Source: CAYFJO01 sp964343305 (GTDB lineage: Bacteria; Planctomycetota; Planctomycetia; Pirellulales; Pirellulaceae). From it: a DNA stretch of 34,558 nucleotides. Location: the NCBI GenBank assembly GCA_964343305.1, contig CAYFJO010000067.1, positions 1 to 34,558 on the forward strand, in the 5' to 3' direction. The position numbers were made by a program, and so were the translations under genes. Below the pieces are notes generated by a model. The model had not been told where the DNA came from and searched no databases. It was given only the letters and a program-made list of their open reading frames with translations. Shown in pieces: positions 26,044 to 32,933 of the stretch; the stretch's first letter is position 1; every line of letters begins with the position of its first letter.

Positions 26044-29037
26044 ATGCCCACACGAACTCTTGTTTTCGTCTTCGCACTTTCCTTGTTCTCACAACCCGCC
26101 GCCGCGTGGCCGACTTACCGAGGCAATGCCGCGCGGACCGGCTATGTCGACGAGTCGTTGTCGACGGAACTTTTGGAAACATGGGTGCGGTCTTTTCCAA
26201 AGCCACAACCCGCTTGGCCGCGAAGTGACCGGATGCCGTTCGATCGCGCGGATCAACCCGTGTACGCGGGCAACGTCGTGGTGTTCGGCAGTTCGGCGAC
26301 GGGTGTTGTCCACGCGCTTCAACTTCGGACGGGCAAAACACGTTGGGAATTCGTGACCGACGGTCCGATTCGATTTGCACCCGTGGTTTGGAATGATCAC
26401 GTTTTGGTGGCCAGCGACGACGGCCATTTGTACGCGCTGGCAAGAGACGACGGACGATTGTTGTGGAAGAAACGCGGCGGACCCGATCATCGTGCGGTGT
26501 TGGGCAACCAGCGCATGATCTCAAGATGGCCAGCACGTGGGGGACCTGTTGTGGTCGACGACGTCGTCTATTTCGCCGCGGGGATTTGGCCTTCGGAAGG
26601 AATCTACTTGTACGCACTCAACGCCAAGACAGGCGAGACGATTTGGGTTAATGACGATGCAGGTGGAATCTACATGGCTCAACCGCACGGCGGTGCAAAC
26701 GCGAAGAGCGGCGTTTCGGCACAAGGTTATCTCGTCGTCAGCGGCGACCATTTGTTTGTGCCGACCGGTCGTGCCGTGCCCGCTTCGTTCGATCGGCTCA
26801 CGGGCAAGTTCGAGTATTTTCATCTACAGAAATATGGACACAATGGCGGCGCTCCGACGATGGCGGTGGGCGACATGTTTTTCAACAGCGGCATCAGTTT
26901 TAACGCCAAGAGCGGCGAAAAAGTTTCAAGCATCGGCAGCGGCCAACTTGCCGCAACCAGCGAGGGACTGGTGGGAACCAAGGACGGCACGATGGTGACC
27001 TATCGATGGGTCGACAAGGAAGTGGCTGATCGCAAAGGCAACGTTGTCACGACAAAAGGCCTGGCTGTCGTGTCTACCATCAAAGGCATTCATGACGGGT
27101 CATCTCTCATTGTCGCGAAAGACAAGATCATCTCGGGCGGCAACGGCTTCGTTGATATCGTTGACATGGCTTCGCAAAAAGTCGAGCAATCATTGAAGAT
27201 CGATGGCAATGCTTATGGCTTGGCAGTCGCCTATGGCCGACTGCAAGTCACGACGGATGAAGGAGCGGTGTATTGTTTTTCGACCAAGCCAGCGCCGGTT
27301 GACGACGCTCCCACTGCAAGGATTTCGGCGACGGACGCCACCGTACGAGCGATTTCCTATGACGATCTCGCCGAAGAGATCATTCGTCGTTCGAATGTGA
27401 CGGAAGGATATTGCCTGGACCTCGGTTGTGGCGACGGTGGGCTGAGTCTCGTACTCGCGAACAAATCGAAACTGCACATCATCGCCGTGGACGACGACCT
27501 CAAGAGTGTCGAAGCGGCGCGAACCATGTTGATGGCGCGCGGACTCTACGGTTCGCGAGTCACCGTGCTGCATCGCAAGCTGTCGAACACGGGACTACCG
27601 CGATACTTTGCAAATTTGATCGTCTCGCAGCGCTGTGCCACTGAAGATCTGTTGGCATCCAAGGCCATCGCAGGCGAAGCCTCGCGGTTGCAACGCCCCT
27701 TTGGCGGCACGATTTGCAGCGGCACGGTCGAATCGTTGAAAGTTCATCAACGCGGCGATTTGGAAGGCGCAGGACAGTGGACCCACCAATATGCCGACGC
27801 AGGAAACACGCTAAACAGCGGCGATTCGCTGGTCACAGGTAAACTGGGAATGCTTTGGTTTCGCGACGTCGATTTTGATGTGCCACAACGACATGGCCGC
27901 GCACCCGCGCCGTTGTCCAATCGTGGGCGGTTGTTTCACGAAGGGATCAATGGCATCGTCGCCGTCGATGCGTATAACGGCCGGGAGCTTTGGCGCTACG
28001 AAATTAAGGGGTTGCTCGGTGCCTACGACGGCGACGAATTAATGGGCGTGGCAGGCACGGGCAGCAATTTCTGTGTGCACGACGACAGCGTTTACATTCG
28101 CGATGGCGGGCGCTGCCTGCGAATCGACGCGAACAACGGCAAAGTGCTGGGAGAATTCAAAACGCCAGCTCAACCAGACGGCAAACCCGGCGCGTGGGGC
28201 TACATCGCCTGCGTCGACGGGATGCTTTTTGGCAGTGTCGCGAATCGTGAACACATCGTGACGTACCGATATCGTGCGACGTCCGGCGATATGTCGTGCC
28301 TGCTCACCGAGTCGCACAGTTTGTTTGCGATGGACGCCAAGTCAGGCGAAGTCAAATGGCGCTTCGATGCCACCGACTCGATTCGTCACAATGCGATCGC
28401 AATCGGCGACGGCAAGGTTTGCTTGATCGATCGGCCGCTGGCAATGTTCGATCGTGTGAAAAAACCAGAGAAGAGAGAGCACCCGACCGGGCAGCTTCAT
28501 GCATTGGATGCCAAGACGGGCGAAAAGCTGTGGATGCAGGATCACAATATTTACGGGACGACATTGGCGTTGAGCGAGAAACATAAAACGCTCTTGATGA
28601 GCTACCAGCCGACGCGTTTTCGCCTCGACTCGGAAGTCGGCGGTCGCATAACTGCGTACAAATTAGCCGATGGTTCGAATCGTTGGGAAATCGAGGCCAA
28701 GTATGAATCACGGCCAATGATCAACGATCGGATCGTTTACACGCAAGGAGGCGCGTGGGATTTGCTCAGCGGCGAGGCGAAGCCGTTTAATTTCAAGCGA
28801 TCGTATGGCTGTGGGATCTTGGCGGGTAGCAAGGACATGATGTTCTTCCGCTCAGCGACGTTGGGCTATTTCAGTTTCAAGGAAACCAAGCCCATCGAAA
28901 ACTATGGCGGCATGCGTCCTGGATGTTGGGTCAACGCGATTCCAGCCGGCGGAATCGTTCTGGTGCCGGATGCATCAGCCGGTTGTCGATGCAGTTATTT
29001 GAACAAAGCCTGGATCGCGCTCGACAGCCAACCTTGA
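26044..29037 (+). CDS. Secreted PQQ-propeller / SAM-methyltransferase-like / PQQ-propeller fusion
   Basis: A 997-residue protein. The signal peptide is MPTRTLVFVFALSLFSQPAAA; in-frame ATGs at 25969 and 25996 would give a longer, proline-rich front and are less likely. Residues about 25-420 form a PQQ/BamB-like beta-propeller (WPTYRGNAARTGYV, VHALQLRTGKTRWEF, LYALARDDGRLLWKKR, IYLYALNAKTGETIW). Residues about 435-560 read as a class I methyltransferase Rossmann domain: motif I is CLDLGCGDGGLSLVLA (about 457), then an acidic strand-2 end, HIIAVDDDLKSVEAARTML. The strand-4 stretch is FANLIVSQ, where active enzymes usually have D in place of N. A second propeller fills about 575-997 (INGIVAVDAYNGRELWRYEI, FAMDAKSGEVKWRFDA, LHALDAKTGEKLWMQD). 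SAM is cytosolic, so an exported methyltransferase is a puzzle. Confidence 0.88.
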   Translation: MPTRTLVFVFALSLFSQPAAAWPTYRGNAARTGYVDESLSTELLETWVRSFPKPQPAWPRSDRMPFDRADQPVYAGNVVVFGSSATGVVHALQLRTGKTRWEFVTDGPIRFAPVVWNDHVLVASDDGHLYALARDDGRLLWKKRGGPDHRAVLGNQRMISRWPARGGPVVVDDVVYFAAGIWPSEGIYLYALNAKTGETIWVNDDAGGIYMAQPHGGANAKSGVSAQGYLVVSGDHLFVPTGRAVPASFDRLTGKFEYFHLQKYGHNGGAPTMAVGDMFFNSGISFNAKSGEKVSSIGSGQLAATSEGLVGTKDGTMVTYRWVDKEVADRKGNVVTTKGLAVVSTIKGIHDGSSLIVAKDKIISGGNGFVDIVDMASQKVEQSLKIDGNAYGLAVAYGRLQVTTDEGAVYCFSTKPAPVDDAPTARISATDATVRAISYDDLAEEIIRRSNVTEGYCLDLGCGDGGLSLVLANKSKLHIIAVDDDLKSVEAARTMLMARGLYGSRVTVLHRKLSNTGLPRYFANLIVSQRCATEDLLASKAIAGEASRLQRPFGGTICSGTVESLKVHQRGDLEGAGQWTHQYADAGNTLNSGDSLVTGKLGMLWFRDVDFDVPQRHGRAPAPLSNRGRLFHEGINGIVAVDAYNGRELWRYEIKGLLGAYDGDELMGVAGTGSNFCVHDDSVYIRDGGRCLRIDANNGKVLGEFKTPAQPDGKPGAWGYIACVDGMLFGSVANREHIVTYRYRATSGDMSCLLTESHSLFAMDAKSGEVKWRFDATDSIRHNAIAIGDGKVCLIDRPLAMFDRVKKPEKREHPTGQLHALDAKTGEKLWMQDHNIYGTTLALSEKHKTLLMSYQPTRFRLDSEVGGRITAYKLADGSNRWEIEAKYESRPMINDRIVYTQGGAWDLLSGEAKPFNFKRSYGCGILAGSKDMMFFRSATLGYFSFKETKPIENYGGMRPGCWVNAIPAGGIVLVPDASAGCRCSYLNKAWIALDSQP

Positions 29038-29042
29038 TTTGA

Positions 29043-29058
29043 GACTTCCGAAGTTTTC
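29043..29058. repeat. Half copy of the ACTTCCGAAGT repeat
   Basis: GACTTCCGAAGTTTTC stands alone six bases after the stop of the propeller fusion, with no opposite arm nearby. It matches the left arm of the hairpins at 22446 and 30169. Confidence 0.7.
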
Positions 29059-29063
29059 TTAAT

Positions 29064-29172
29064 CGAGCGGCCGACGAGAATTTACCGTAGTGGAATTCGC
29101 CAGAATTCCTTTTCAGAGGGAAGGAACTCTGGCGAGTTCCACTACGGCAGGTAAGAACTCATCGGCCGCTCG
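29064..29172. repeat. 109-bp inverted repeat between convergent genes
   Basis: Two inverted arms of about 48-50 bases. The left starts CGAGCGGCCGACGAG and the right ends CTCATCGGCCGCTCG. They share GTAGTGGAA, TCGCCAGA and TTCC blocks and differ at about six positions plus a 4-base bulge, around a short loop near 29115. The element fills most of the space between the convergent propeller-fusion and PAC2 genes, where it could end transcription from both sides. It resembles a non-autonomous palindromic element (MITE/REP-like). No target-site duplication was identified. Confidence 0.85.
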
Positions 29173-29226
29173 CCTTGTGTTTGAGTGTTGTGATTTGGAA
29201 TCTGTTTGATATTTGATGCTTGTCAT

Positions 29227-30063
29227 TTACTCTTCGTCATGGTTCTCTAACAACTCGTTGTCATAGTCGCGTTCCATTTCGCGAATCTTGGCGGCCAGTT
29301 CTTCGTCTTCGTCCACGAGGCTGGAGATTTGAAATTCCCACTGCGTACTTTCCAAGCGTAGCGAGTCCAGGTCGAGCGGCAGTTCGAGGATCTTGGCCAA
29401 CCGGCGCGTCACCGCTTCGATGCTCACCGGATTCGTGCCTTGCAGATAGCCGGGGATTTCAACCACCAGCGATGCCATTTCGATGCCGACCGCCGACGCC
29501 TGATTGAGCAAATAGCCGGTAAACGACCCCGGTCCTTCGTATCCCGTGCGACCCACGCCATACTGCTCCATCTCCGGAAGCATGTTCTCGTCGGAACAGG
29601 TCACGTACAGACGCGGTTGCCGTGTGTGCGGAACGGTTCCGCCAAACGAGCCGACGAAGAGGATGCGTTTGATTTCCAAATCCTTGGCCAATTTGAAAAT
29701 GCACTCGCCGAACGACCGCCAGCCGATGTTCGGCTCCTTGCCGACAAACAGGACCAGGCGTGCGCCTTCGTCATAATAAAACGTATTGGATGGATTCTCG
29801 AACGACTTGATCAGTCCGTTTTCGATTTCGATGTGCGGCCGAAACAGGGCGGACAGTTCCATTGAGCCGGGAAAATTGTAAATATAGTAGGGATCGGGAT
29901 CGATTTCGGCGAACGGATCGGCCCCCAACAGTTCGACCAGTCGATTGACGGTGCCGGTGGAGACGTCGCCGCCATCCATCCACCCGCTGAAAGCCAGCAC
30001 GAGTGTACCGCCCTCGACGGCCGGTTGCTTGCGCACTCGAAGTGAGTCAGTGTTGGGTGCCAT
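29227..30063 (-). CDS. PAC2-family protein (proteasome-assembly-chaperone-like)
   Basis: A 278-residue cytoplasmic protein of the PAC2 family. Visible marks are GTLVLAFSGWMDGGDVSTGT near the start, DPYYIYNFPGSMELSALFR, ARLVLFVGKEPNIGWRSFGE, IKRILFVGSFGGTVPHTRQP and GPGSFTGYLLNQASAVGIEM. The C-terminus is acidic (LENHDEE). In eukaryotes and archaea PAC2 proteins act with proteasomes. In bacteria the role is mostly unknown; those with a Pup-proteasome use relatives. The ATG at 30063 is chosen because the open frame beyond it carries no matching sequence and CAGG lies upstream. It is divergent from the dehydratase gene, with two palindromic repeats between them. Confidence 0.85.
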   Translation of the reverse strand: MAPNTDSLRVRKQPAVEGGTLVLAFSGWMDGGDVSTGTVNRLVELLGADPFAEIDPDPYYIYNFPGSMELSALFRPHIEIENGLIKSFENPSNTFYYDEGARLVLFVGKEPNIGWRSFGECIFKLAKDLEIKRILFVGSFGGTVPHTRQPRLYVTCSDENMLPEMEQYGVGRTGYEGPGSFTGYLLNQASAVGIEMASLVVEIPGYLQGTNPVSIEAVTRRLAKILELPLDLDSLRLESTQWEFQISSLVDEDEELAAKIREMERDYDNELLENHDEE

Positions 30064-30122
30064 GAGTGAACCTGTTTCGACTCTTAGTATCACTGTTACG
30101 GTGTTGAGCGACAAGTTGCCTG

Positions 30123-30154
30123 AACTTCCGAAGTCTTCTTCGACTTTGGAAGTT
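30123..30154. repeat. Imperfect ACTTCCGAAGT-family hairpin
   Basis: The left arm AACTTCCGAAGTC and the right arm GACTTTGGAAGTT pair over 13 bases with one G-T pair, around the loop TTCTTC. It stands 14 bases before a perfect member of the family. Confidence 0.7.
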
Positions 30155-30168
30155 TGATTCGAGGTTGT

Positions 30169-30200
30169 GACTTCCGAAGTTTAAGAAAACTTCGGAAGTC
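30169..30200. repeat. Perfect ACTTCCGAAGT-family hairpin before the dehydratase start
   Basis: The 14-base arms GACTTCCGAAGTTT and AAACTTCGGAAGTC close on the loop AAGA. It ends 20 bases before the dehydratase ATG, so it lies in the 5' leader, just upstream of the ribosome binding region. Confidence 0.85.
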
Positions 30201-30220
30201 GGTTGAGAAGTAGAATAATC

Positions 30221-31177
30221 ATGCAGAGCCCCACCTACGCCAATATCGTCGCGGCGGCCGACGTTGTTCGTCGTTATCTTGCGCCCACGTTGTTGTTTGA
30301 TTGGCCGTCGTTGTGCGATCGCCTCGGATTTCGATTCTTTTTGAAACATGAAAACCACCAACCCACCGGGGCGTTTAAGGTGCGTGGTGGTTTGAATTTG
30401 GTCAGCCAACTTACGGACGAAGAAAAACAACGAGGCGTGATCGGTTGTTCGACGGGCAACCACGGCCAATCGTTGGGATTGGCCTGCCAGCGATTTGGCG
30501 TCAAGTGCACGATGGTTGTTCCAGCGACGACAACTTCGGGAAAGGTCGCTTCGATGCGAGCGTTTGGTGTTGAAGTGATCGAACATGGAAAGGACTTTGG
30601 CGATGCCATGCGACGTTGTGAGATGTTGTCCTACGAACAAGGCTGCCGTTACGTCCACTCAGCGAACGAACCGCAATTGATCGCAGGCGTAGGGACGATG
30701 GGTTTGGAAATCTTCGACGAGTTACCGGATGCGGACGTGTTGCTGGTGCCGATCGGTCTGGGCAGCGGCATTTGTGGCAGTGCAATTGTCGCCGCCCAGC
30801 GAAATCCGAAAACGAAAGTGATCGGCGTACAAGCCGCTGGGGCATCGGCCGTTGCCGATTCGTGGAAGGCCGGCAAAATGCTGGCCTATGATGCGATCGA
30901 CACGTTTGCCGAGGGATTGGCGACTCGACAGGCAGCCGAGTTGACGATGGACATCATGCGACGGCTGGTCAGCGACATCGTGCTGGTGAGCGACGACGAG
31001 ATGCGATCGGCGATGAAATGGATTCTCGAAGACACTCGCAATCTCGCGGAACCAGCCGGTGCGGCGACGACGGCCGCGGCCTGGAAGTTTCGAGATCAAT
31101 TCCGGGGAAAAACCGTCGTTGGCGTGGTCTCTGGCGGCAATTGCGATTTGCGTCTGGTCTGTGAATTGTTGGCATAG
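30221..31177 (+). CDS. PLP-dependent threonine/serine dehydratase-family protein
   Basis: A 318-residue fold-type II PLP enzyme. The cofactor lysine is Lys53 in HQPTGAFKVRGGLNL (family TGSFKxRGA). STGNHGQSLGLAC is the substrate-carboxylate loop. PIGLGSGICGS is the glycine loop that holds the PLP phosphate. VVSGGNCDLRLV at the end places the residue that contacts the pyridine nitrogen. There is no C-terminal ACT regulatory domain, so it resembles catabolic threonine dehydratase, serine racemase or a related lyase more than biosynthetic IlvA. The expected reaction is deamination of threonine or serine to a 2-oxo acid, but substrate choice cannot be read. The ATG at 30221 is preferred to a TTG at 30203. 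It is followed by a 240-base gap, so it may be transcribed apart from the downstream operon. Confidence 0.88.
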   Translation: MQSPTYANIVAAADVVRRYLAPTLLFDWPSLCDRLGFRFFLKHENHQPTGAFKVRGGLNLVSQLTDEEKQRGVIGCSTGNHGQSLGLACQRFGVKCTMVVPATTTSGKVASMRAFGVEVIEHGKDFGDAMRRCEMLSYEQGCRYVHSANEPQLIAGVGTMGLEIFDELPDADVLLVPIGLGSGICGSAIVAAQRNPKTKVIGVQAAGASAVADSWKAGKMLAYDAIDTFAEGLATRQAAELTMDIMRRLVSDIVLVSDDEMRSAMKWILEDTRNLAEPAGAATTAAAWKFRDQFRGKTVVGVVSGGNCDLRLVCELLA

Positions 31178-31417
31178 GCGCGGCATTCGATGCCCAGCCC
31201 GGCGGGATTCGGAAAAATCCGGCTACACTCAAATCGAATCGCTTGTCAGGCCGACAATGGCGGGTTAAAAATGGTTTACACCGCGCGCCTTCAGCGTATG
31301 CGACTCCGGGCCTTGTCGACCCTACGATGGAAAACTGCATTGCGGCGAAGAGTGAAGATAAGAACGATTTGGACTTCATCCAATCGCAACATCAACATTT
31401 TGTGCTAGAGAAGAAAG

Positions 31418-31981
31418 ATGGCAAAATTCGGTACATGGACGCTCGAGCAAGTCGAGACACTGATCGCAGAGTTGGGCGAGGACAACGCTCGCAAACTTGT
31501 CAAAGGTGAAGTGACGGTTCGCTTTAGTTCCGTCGAATTGCCGAAGTTTCCGGTGACGATCGACTATCCCAACCCACCGGACAAAATGGTCGACCAGCTC
31601 AAGGAAGCGAGCCAAATCGACTTCATCAACCAAGACGTCACTTCCGAAAATTTTCCGGTCAAAGGCAGCGGCGTTGGTGTGGTGTTTTTGACCTTGGTGG
31701 ACTTTGGCAAAACGATCAAGACGCGCGAAGTGCTTGAGGAATTCAAAGAACTGGGTATCGATATGCCCGGCGTGGAACACAGTCTCGCCTTCGCTGCTCA
31801 ATATCCAAGTGAACAGCGCAAAGGTCCCATCGCCGTGCTATGCCATCCTTGGCAAGATGGCGATGGCGAGTATCACGTTCCTTATCTCGATGGCGAAGCG
31901 AACGCGAGATATCTCCATTTGCACGAATTCAATTGCGCGTGGGACAAACGCTGGCGGTTTCTGGCCGTTCGCAAATCATAG
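31418..31981 (+). CDS. Conserved-looking protein of unknown function, first gene of the nitrilase operon
   Basis: A 187-residue protein, soluble, with no leader or membrane segment. AGAGAAGAAAG lies just before the ATG. The N-terminal helix MAKFGTWTLEQVETLIAELG leads into ARKLVKGEVTVRFSSVELPK. The C-terminal half reads AFAAQYPSEQRKGPIAVLCH, then a HVPYLDGEANARYLHLHEF strand pair and WRFLAVRK at the end. From memory, this ending recurs in small bacterial hypotheticals of unknown function. No enzyme motif was seen. The gene is only 7 bases upstream of the nitrilase, so co-transcription is likely, though the shared role is unknown. A longer alternative frame starting at 31327 overlaps it but looks less protein-like. 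Confidence 0.65.
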   Translation: MAKFGTWTLEQVETLIAELGEDNARKLVKGEVTVRFSSVELPKFPVTIDYPNPPDKMVDQLKEASQIDFINQDVTSENFPVKGSGVGVVFLTLVDFGKTIKTREVLEEFKELGIDMPGVEHSLAFAAQYPSEQRKGPIAVLCHPWQDGDGEYHVPYLDGEANARYLHLHEFNCAWDKRWRFLAVRKS

Positions 31982-31988
31982 GCCCAAC

Positions 31989-32933
31989 ATGAACGTCGTT
32001 CGAGCCGCAGTTGTTCAATCCGCGCCGGTCCCGTTCGATCGCGACCAAACGATCGGCAAGATGGCCCAACTCGTCGGCCAGGCAGCCGGCGATGGCGCAC
32101 AAATCGTGCTCTTCCCCGAAGCGTTTGTGTCTGCCTATCCTTGGGGCGCATCGTTCGGTGCGACGGTTGGCCGCCGCACCTCGCAAGGTCTCGAGGAATT
32201 TCGCCGTTATTGGGAAAGTGCGGTTGATGTACCTGGACCGGATGTCGATCGCATGGCCGAGATCGCGCGGGAAAACAACGTGCATCTCGTCGTCGGTGTT
32301 ATCGAACGCGACGGTGGCACGCTCTATTGCACTGCGTTGTTTTTCTCGCCGGACGGATACTTGGGAAAACATCGCAAGCTGATGCCGACGGCGGCCGAAC
32401 GTCTCGTCTGGGGATTCGGCGACGGATCGACTTTGCCGGTTTACGACACGCCGCACGGCAAACTCGGGGCGGTCATCTGTTGGGAGAACTACATGCCCCT
32501 GCTGCGGATGACCATGTACTCCAAGGGCATCCAACTTTACTGCGCCCCGACGGCCGACAGCCGCGATACGTGGGTTTCGACGATGCAACACGTTGCCCTC
32601 GAAGGCCGCTGTTTCGTGCTGACATGTTGCCAATTCACCCGCCGCAGAGATTTTCCGGATGACTATCAAACGAGTTTCGGCAACGACCCAGAAACGGTTC
32701 TCAGCCGCGGTGGCAGTTGCATCATCGATCCCAGCGGCAAGCTGCTCGCGGGGCCCAACTATGAAGGCGAATGCATCCTGACGGCTGACCTCGATCTGGA
32801 CGAAATCGCTCGCGGCAAGTATGCGTTCGACGTCGTCGGCCATTATGCGCGCCCCGACATCTTTCAACTGCACGTCAATGAGCGCGCTACCCCGCCTGTC
32901 GTTTGCGACACAACCGACGAAGCCGAGCCATGA
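31989..32933 (+). CDS. Nitrilase (carbon-nitrogen hydrolase family)
   Basis: A 314-residue protein with the full Glu-Lys-Cys triad. Glu44 is in LFPEAFVSAYPWG, Lys130 in KHRKLMPTAAERLVWG, and Cys164 in GAVICWENYMPLLRM. The stretches after Lys and around Cys (WGFGDGS and CWENYMP) are typical of true nitrilases, which turn a nitrile into an acid and ammonia, and not of amidases or carbamoylases. A PTADSRDTW stretch follows, as in relatives. It is cytoplasmic. Its TGA overlaps the ATG of the ThDP enzyme (ATGA), and the small unknown gene lies 7 bases upstream, so the three form one operon. The natural nitrile is not known; arylacetonitriles, aliphatic nitriles or cyanide-like substrates are possible. 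Confidence 0.92.
   Translation: MNVVRAAVVQSAPVPFDRDQTIGKMAQLVGQAAGDGAQIVLFPEAFVSAYPWGASFGATVGRRTSQGLEEFRRYWESAVDVPGPDVDRMAEIARENNVHLVVGVIERDGGTLYCTALFFSPDGYLGKHRKLMPTAAERLVWGFGDGSTLPVYDTPHGKLGAVICWENYMPLLRMTMYSKGIQLYCAPTADSRDTWVSTMQHVALEGRCFVLTCCQFTRRRDFPDDYQTSFGNDPETVLSRGGSCIIDPSGKLLAGPNYEGECILTADLDLDEIARGKYAFDVVGHYARPDIFQLHVNERATPPVVCDTTDEAEP

Noticed and set aside
29227..30063. PAC2 protein as evidence of a bacterial proteasome locus
   Set aside because: No proteasome subunit, Pup or ligase gene lies nearby, and the AAA fragment at the other end of the window is 29 kb away, so no link can be claimed.
22446..30200. Palindromic repeats read as a CRISPR array
   Set aside because: The copies are dispersed over 8 kb, are self-complementary, and have no regular spacers or cas genes.
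31327..31509. Short plus-strand frame starting MENCIAAKSEDKND before the nitrilase operon
   Set aside because: It overlaps the start of the 187-residue gene, which has the better ribosome binding site and protein-like sequence.
31929..32873. Minus-strand open frame of 314 codons across the nitrilase gene
   Set aside because: The plus-strand nitrilase carries the full catalytic triad; the antisense frame has no motif or start signal.
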